From Acanthamoeba sp. SK_2022b (taxonomy: Eukaryota; Discosea; Longamoebia; Acanthamoebidae), in assembly GCA_027943245.1 (NCBI GenBank), contig JANDJZ010001746.1, positions 1 through 64,000 of the forward strand: a stretch of 64,000 nucleotides of DNA, written 5' to 3'. This document shows, piece by piece, positions 59,728-64,000 of this stretch (position 1 is its first letter; every line of letters starts with the position of its first letter). The position numbers were made by a program, and so were the translations under genes. The notes beneath the pieces were generated by a model that ran no database searches, was not told the DNA's origin, and saw only the letters and a program-made list of their open reading frames with translations.

Positions 59728-61460
59728 AGTTCAGGCCCCAAACCGATGTAGAACTGCATCCCGTGGGTGTCCTTGTCTCCCACTGGCGCGGCGATATCCA
59801 GCTTCACCGGCCCCACCGGCGACTGCCAGCGCACGCCTACGCCGGCGCCGGTCTTGAAGTTGCTTTTCTTGATATCGTTCACCGCTTCACCGGAGTCGAC
59901 GAACATCGCCCCCCACCATTTGCCGGTCACGTTGTACTGGTACTCCAGCGAGCCGGTCAGCATCTTGGAGGCGCCGGTCAGCTTGCCGTCGCCATCGCGC
60001 GGCGAAATGTCTTTGTACTTGTAGCCACGAATGCTGCGGTCACCGCCGGCGAAGAAGCGCAGATCCGGCGGCACCTTGTCGAAGTCGTTGGTTTCGATCC
60101 AGCCCACCTGGCCGCGCGCCACGAAACGGTGCTTGTCGGCCAGTGTGCGGATCCACACGTTCTGCGCCTGCATCAGCGCGAAGTCCACGCCGGAACCCCA
60201 GGTGGTGTCGGACACGTCGATAGAGTAGCGCTGGCTGTCGCCCCAGGTCGGCATCAGGCCGCCGCGCGAGCGGGTGCGGTTGAAGCTGACGCCGGGATAC
60301 AGCAGCATGGTGGTGTTGCTGACGTTACCCTGGGTAAAGTTATCCCAGCGCCAGGTCAGGTTGATCGCCCGCTGCCAGCCGCTGGAGAGATCCCAGTTGC
60401 GCGAGGCCACCACTTTGGAGGTGACGGACTTGGTGTCGTTAAGATTGACGTTCTTGAGGCCGCCCTGCAGCAGGTAATACTGCTCCAGCGGGTTCTTGAG
60501 CAGCGGGATCTTGTAGGTCAGATCCAGCTGCTGCTCCGGCGCCGACACGCTGGCGCTGGTTTCCAGGCTATGCCCGCGATCGTTGAGCCAGGGCTTTTTC
60601 CAAGTGCCTTTCACCCGCGGGCCGACGTCGGTGGAGTAACCGATACCGGTTTCGACGGTGTTGCGCGTGCGCGGCGTCACCAGCGCGTCCAACGGCAAAA
60701 TCTTGTTCTCTTTGGCATCGTTGAAATCAGGGGATACCACCACCGAGTTGAACCAGTTGGTGGCGGACAAACGGCGGTTCAGCTCGGCCAAATCCTCCGA
60801 ACTGTAGTAATCCCCCTGATGAAAGGGCACCAGATTTTGCAGATAGTCTTCGCGGATTTGCGAGCCGGTGAATTTTACCTTGCCGAAGCGGTAACGTTCG
60901 CCGCTGTTAAAATCGATATCCCAAAACGCCTTGTGCAGATCTTCGGCCACGCCGAGCTGGCTTTTGGTCATGTCGGCATCGAAATAGCCTTTGCGCAGCG
61001 CCAGGCCGGTGAGCGAGCCTTTGAAACTGTCATACTTGCCGTGGTTAAGGATCTCGCCGATGGTCGGCCGGTCCTTCTTTACCAGCGCCAGGTAGTCCTC
61101 ATCGGTCTTCGCGCCGCCTTCCAGCACGATGTTGGCGCCGGCGATACGCACCGGTTCGCCCGGATTGACCTTGGCATGCAGCACCGGGCGCGACATCCCC
61201 GGCCGATCGTCCAGCGTAAATTCGATGGTCGGCTGATAATAGCCGAGCGCGCGCAGCCCCTGGCGCACCGCCTCATCCACCCGTGCGCGGAAGCGACCGT
61301 CGGTGCCGACCTCTTCAGGCGTGATCGACGACAGGCGCACCCGAACGTTTTTTTCCAACTCTCCGCTTAACCCTTCCACCTGCAACCGCACGTTCGCCGC
61401 GTAGGCTGCAGGTGCCGCAAGCAACACAGCTATCAAGCACATGACCGGGTACTTTGGCAC
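59724..61460 (-). CDS. tamA: TamA, Omp85-family outer-membrane protein
   Basis: TamA is the outer-membrane partner of TamB. The 578-residue precursor has a signal peptide (~1-21, AYA-AN), three POTRA domains (~22-260) and a 16-strand beta barrel with the Omp85 lid-lock motif in [17 protein letters not shown] and a C-terminal aromatic-poor strand ending [10 protein letters not shown]. It is divergent from msrA over 287 bp, as in E. coli. Confidence 0.96.
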   Translation of the reverse strand: MPKYPVMCLIAVLLAAPAAYAANVRLQVEGLSGELEKNVRVRLSSITPEEVGTDGRFRARVDEAVRQGLRALGYYQPTIEFTLDDRPGMSRPVLHAKVNPGEPVRIAGANIVLEGGAKTDEDYLALVKKDRPTIGEILNHGKYDSFKGSLTGLALRKGYFDADMTKSQLGVAEDLHKAFWDIDFNSGERYRFGKVKFTGSQIREDYLQNLVPFHQGDYYSSEDLAELNRRLSATNWFNSVVVSPDFNDAKENKILPLDALVTPRTRNTVETGIGYSTDVGPRVKGTWKKPWLNDRGHSLETSASVSAPEQQLDLTYKIPLLKNPLEQYYLLQGGLKNVNLNDTKSVTSKVVASRNWDLSSGWQRAINLTWRWDNFTQGNVSNTTMLLYPGVSFNRTRSRGGLMPTWGDSQRYSIDVSDTTWGSGVDFALMQAQNVWIRTLADKHRFVARGQVGWIETNDFDKVPPDLRFFAGGDRSIRGYKYKDISPRDGDGKLTGASKMLTGSLEYQYNVTGKWWGAMFVDSGEAVNDIKKSNFKTGAGVGVRWQSPVGPVKLDIAAPVGDKDTHGMQFYIGLGPEL

Positions 61461-61747
61461 GTGTTCTCCTTATTGATTTTACTTTCCTGTTATGGTGTTC
61501 GCTCCGGGGCCAGGGCAGACTCCGCGCTATCATGACGGCAGCCCTCTTCAGCCTTGTTCCGGACGCCGCCCGCCGCGCTTTGCCACCGCCGCGCAACAGG
61601 CGAATTCTTCACTTTTGGCGCTCAAAATACTGCGTTAAGCTTATACATAAACCCAACTTGCCACTTATTGTGGGCAAAGACGCGGTGAGATACAACCGAA
61701 CCGCCCCCATGTAGGGTCAATTCTTACTGTGACAACAGGAGTCAACC

Positions 61748-62389
61748 GTGGTGCCATTTTTTGATAAATCACAAACCGTCGATAAGGCAAGCGCGCTGCC
61801 TGGCCGCACCACGCCAATGCCTGTCGCAACGCTCAACGTGGTCACCGAACACTCGATGACCCAGGTGCCGGCAGGCATGGAAGTGGCGATCTTCGCCATG
61901 GGCTGTTTCTGGGGCGTTGAGCGCCTGTTCTGGCAGCAGCCGGGCGTCTACAGCACCGCCGCCGGCTACAGCGGCGGCTACACGCCGAACCCGACCTACC
62001 GCGAAGTGTGCAGCGGCCAGACCGGCCACGCCGAAGTGGTACGCGTGGTGTTCGATCCGCAGGTCGTCAGCTACAAACAGCTGCTGCAGGTATTCTGGGA
62101 AAATCACGATCCGGCGCAGGGCATGCGCCAGGGCGGCGACGTCGGCACCCAGTACCGCTCGGCGATTTACACGCTGAGCCCGGAGCAGCAGGCCGAGGCG
62201 GAAAGCAGCCTGCAGCGCTTCCAGCAGGCGATGGACGCGGCGGGCGACAAGCGCGTCATCACTACCGAGATCGCGCCGGCGCTGCCGTTCTATTACGCGG
62301 AGGACGATCATCAGCAGTACCTGTTCAAGAATCCGGAAGGCTACTGCGGGCTGGGTGGCATCGGCGTTTGCCTGCCGCCGCAGGGCTAA
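61748..62389 (+). CDS. msrA: MsrA, peptide methionine-(S)-S-oxide reductase
   Basis: MsrA repairs methionine S-sulfoxides in proteins. The 213-residue protein has the catalytic C53 in [65 protein letters not shown] and the C-terminal resolving-cysteine region [14 protein letters not shown]. The start is GTG: AGGAG lies six bases before GTG 61748 and nine before GTG 61751; no ATG fits. The upstream gap to tamA shows only promoter-like sequence. Confidence 0.95.
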   Translation: MVPFFDKSQTVDKASALPGRTTPMPVATLNVVTEHSMTQVPAGMEVAIFAMGCFWGVERLFWQQPGVYSTAAGYSGGYTPNPTYREVCSGQTGHAEVVRVVFDPQVVSYKQLLQVFWENHDPAQGMRQGGDVGTQYRSAIYTLSPEQQAEAESSLQRFQQAMDAAGDKRVITTEIAPALPFYYAEDDHQQYLFKNPEGYCGLGGIGVCLPPQG

Positions 62390-62446
62390 TCCGATGCCGG
62401 CCGGCGGCACTTTTTTAACCGCTGGCGGCCCCTGTGGGGCAACTGC

Positions 62447-62569
62447 TATACTATGCGGGCCGCTTCTGCGGCCCGATAGCTTCCCTTCTGGTTGTTATCG
62501 CTGCTTTTTTTACTATGTACTACCCTTCCTCAAGAGCGCCGGCATCCCGTCGGCACGTATGGATAGATT
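62447..62569 (+). promoter_or_regulatory. ytfL promoter and leader with hairpin
   Basis: TGCTATACT (TATACT 62447-62452) is an extended -10, putting the start near 62459. The start of transcription falls within a perfect 8-bp stem CGGGCCGC-TTCT-GCGGCCCG (62456-62475). A run of seven Ts follows at about 62504-62511, not directly joined to a stem. No known riboswitch consensus was recognised. Confidence 0.45.
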
Positions 62570-63901
62570 ATGTTAAACAGTATTTTACTGATTCTTTTTC
62601 TGATCGCGGTGAGTGCGTTCTTCTCACTGTCGGAAATCTCTCTGGCCGCCTCGCGCAAGATCAAACTGAAGCTGATGGCGGACGAAGGCAACATCAACGC
62701 CGCCAGAGTGCTTAAACTGCAAGAAACCCCAGGCATCTTCTTCACCGTGGTGCAGATCGGCCTGAACGCCGTGGCCATCCTCGGCGGTATCGTCGGCGAT
62801 GCGGCTTTTTCTCCCACCTTCAAGGTGTTGTTCGATCGTTTCCTGTCGCCCGAACTGGCGGAACAGGTCAGCTTCATCTGCTCCTTCGTGCTGGTGACCA
62901 GCCTGTTTATCCTGTTCGCCGATTTGACCCCGAAGCGCATCGGTATGATTGCACCAGAGACGGTCGCCGTCCGGATCATCAACCCGATGCGTTTCTCCAT
63001 CATGATCTTCCGCCCGCTGGTGTGGTTCTTCAACGGCATGGCCAACCTGATCTTCCGCATGTTCAAGCTGCCGATGGTGCGTAAGGACGACATCACCTCC
63101 GACGACATCTACGCAGTGGTGGAAGCCGGCGCCCTGGCGGGCGTGCTGCGCAAGCAAGAGCATGAGTTGATTGAAAACGTGTTCGAACTGGAATCGCGCA
63201 CCGTGCCGTCTTCGATGACCTCACGTGAAAGCGTGGTGTACTTCGACCTGCGCGAAAGCGAAGAGAGCATCAAGGAGAAGGTCTCGACCCATCCGCACTC
63301 CAAGTTCCTGGTGTGCGACGGCCATATCGATCAGGTGGTCGGCTACGTCGATTCCAAAGACCTGCTGAACCGCGTGCTGGGCAACCAGAGCCTGGTGCTG
63401 AGCAGCGGCGTGCAGATCCGCTCGGCGCTGATCGTGCCGGATACGCTGACGCTGTCCGAAGCGTTGGAAAGCTTCAAGACCGCCGGCGAAGACTTCGCGG
63501 TGATCCTCAATGAATATGCGTTGGTGGTGGGCATCATCACCCTTAACGACGTGATGACCACGCTGATGGGCGATCTGGTTGGCCAAGGCCAGGAAGAGCA
63601 GATCGTGGCGCGCGACGAAAGCTCATGGCTGATTGAAGGCGGCACGCCGATCGACGACGTGATGCGCGTACTGGACATCGACGAGTTCCCGCAGGCGGGC
63701 AACTACGAGACCATCGGCGGCTTTATGATGTATATGCTGCGCAAGATCCCGAAACGCACCGACTTCGTCAAATACGCCGGCTACAAGTTCGAAGTGGTGG
63801 ATATCGACAGCTACAAGATAGACCAGCTGCTGGTCACCCGGCTGAGCGACAAACCGGCGGCGGTACTGCCGAAAGCCCCGGAAGACACCCCGGCGGCTTG
63901 A
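62570..63901 (+). CDS. ytfL: YtfL, CNNM/CBS/CorC-type membrane protein
   Basis: This 443-residue UPF0053 protein has a DUF21 (CNNM) membrane domain with three to four membrane segments (~2-150; first segment followed by FFSLSEISLAASRKIKLK), a CBS pair (~205-330; segments KFLVCDGHIDQVVGYVDSKDLL and FAVILNEYALVVGIITLNDVMTTLMGDL), and a C-terminal CorC_HlyC domain (SWLIEGGTPIDDVMRVLDIDEFP). The family handles divalent cations or polyamines; YtfL has been linked to pH and polyamine export in enterics, which I recall without certainty. Position next to msrA matches E. coli. Confidence 0.93.
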   Translation: MLNSILLILFLIAVSAFFSLSEISLAASRKIKLKLMADEGNINAARVLKLQETPGIFFTVVQIGLNAVAILGGIVGDAAFSPTFKVLFDRFLSPELAEQVSFICSFVLVTSLFILFADLTPKRIGMIAPETVAVRIINPMRFSIMIFRPLVWFFNGMANLIFRMFKLPMVRKDDITSDDIYAVVEAGALAGVLRKQEHELIENVFELESRTVPSSMTSRESVVYFDLRESEESIKEKVSTHPHSKFLVCDGHIDQVVGYVDSKDLLNRVLGNQSLVLSSGVQIRSALIVPDTLTLSEALESFKTAGEDFAVILNEYALVVGIITLNDVMTTLMGDLVGQGQEEQIVARDESSWLIEGGTPIDDVMRVLDIDEFPQAGNYETIGGFMMYMLRKIPKRTDFVKYAGYKFEVVDIDSYKIDQLLVTRLSDKPAAVLPKAPEDTPAA

Positions 63902-63922
63902 CGCCAGCCGGCAAAAACATCA

Positions 63923-63950
63923 GCGGCCCCATCGGGGCCGCATTTTTTTT
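63923..63950 (+). terminator. ytfL terminator
   Basis: GCGGCCCC-ATC-GGGGCCGC followed by A and eight Ts. Confidence 0.93.
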
Positions 63951-63969
63951 ACCGCTGTCAGTGCAGTGT

Positions 63970-64000
63970 TCAGCCAAACTCGGCCTGCAACAGCAGCACC
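63970..64000 (-). CDS. Possible C-terminus of a gene entering from the right
   Basis: On the minus strand the last nine codons before a TGA read VLLLQAEFG. The location just beyond the ytfL terminator and the opposite direction fit the end of a convergent gene, but nine codons cannot identify it. Confidence 0.3.
   Translation of the reverse strand, partial: VLLLQAEFG

Overview
The window is chromosomal DNA from an enterobacterium, most likely a Serratia of the S. marcescens type. GC is high, and the genes and their order closely follow the Escherichia coli K-12 map near 70-72 min (yraR-yhbP ... deaD-nlpI-pnp-rpsO-truB-rbfA-infB-nusA-rimP-metY ... secG-glmM-folP-ftsH-rlmE-yhbY-greA-dacB ... 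obgE-yhbE-rpmA-rplU-ispB-sfsB), then mdh-argR, then the E. coli 96-min block (mpl-fbp-ppa-ytfP-tamB-tamA-msrA-ytfL). pmrAB sits directly after dacB, and argG, mtr and murA-mla are absent from their E. coli positions. The species is inferred, not proved.

Layout. 1-2877: the 3' end of a C-P lyase (phn) operon, in which a hexapeptide-repeat acyltransferase stands where E. coli has the GNAT enzyme phnO. 2834-3937: yraR and yhbP. 3938-8290: an inducible ornithine decarboxylase module with a candidate CRP-class II promoter, a 34-codon SpeFL-type arrest peptide, speF and potE. 8377-11831: yhbQ, yhbS and ubiT/ubiU/ubiV, the oxygen-independent ubiquinone pathway, with all Fe-S cysteines conserved. 11959-17101: a minus-strand accessory block of a secreted AroQ-gamma chorismate mutase, an IroE-like esterase, an AT-rich gap with a long hairpin, and an efflux operon (membrane fusion protein plus two ABC-2 permeases) with no ATPase gene. 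17332-19834: yhbW and the yedE-yedF pair. 19981-32436: the RNA metabolism/translation block deaD (with leader ORF yrbN), nlpI, pnp, rpsO, truB, rbfA, infB, nusA, rimP, tRNA-fMet and tRNA-Leu. 32507-46527: secretion, envelope and housekeeping genes plus pmrAB. 46576-47373: a divergent pair of Mu-type DNA-binding proteins. 47440-50364: mdh, argR and a tandem yhcN duplication. 50562-63901: mpl, fbp, a chemoreceptor, ppa, ytfP, tamB-tamA, msrA and ytfL.

Much of the window is core genome. Its non-obvious content is regulatory: the speFL leader, yrbN-deaD coupling, UUG starts for pnp and rimP, internal starts in infB, the RNase III-type pnp leader, long perfect inverted repeats, ARG boxes and repeated elements around the Mu-type regulator pair. 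The accessory block at 11.9-17.1 kb is the best place to look for undescribed biology. I saw no CRISPR array, complete insertion sequence, prophage or rRNA gene.
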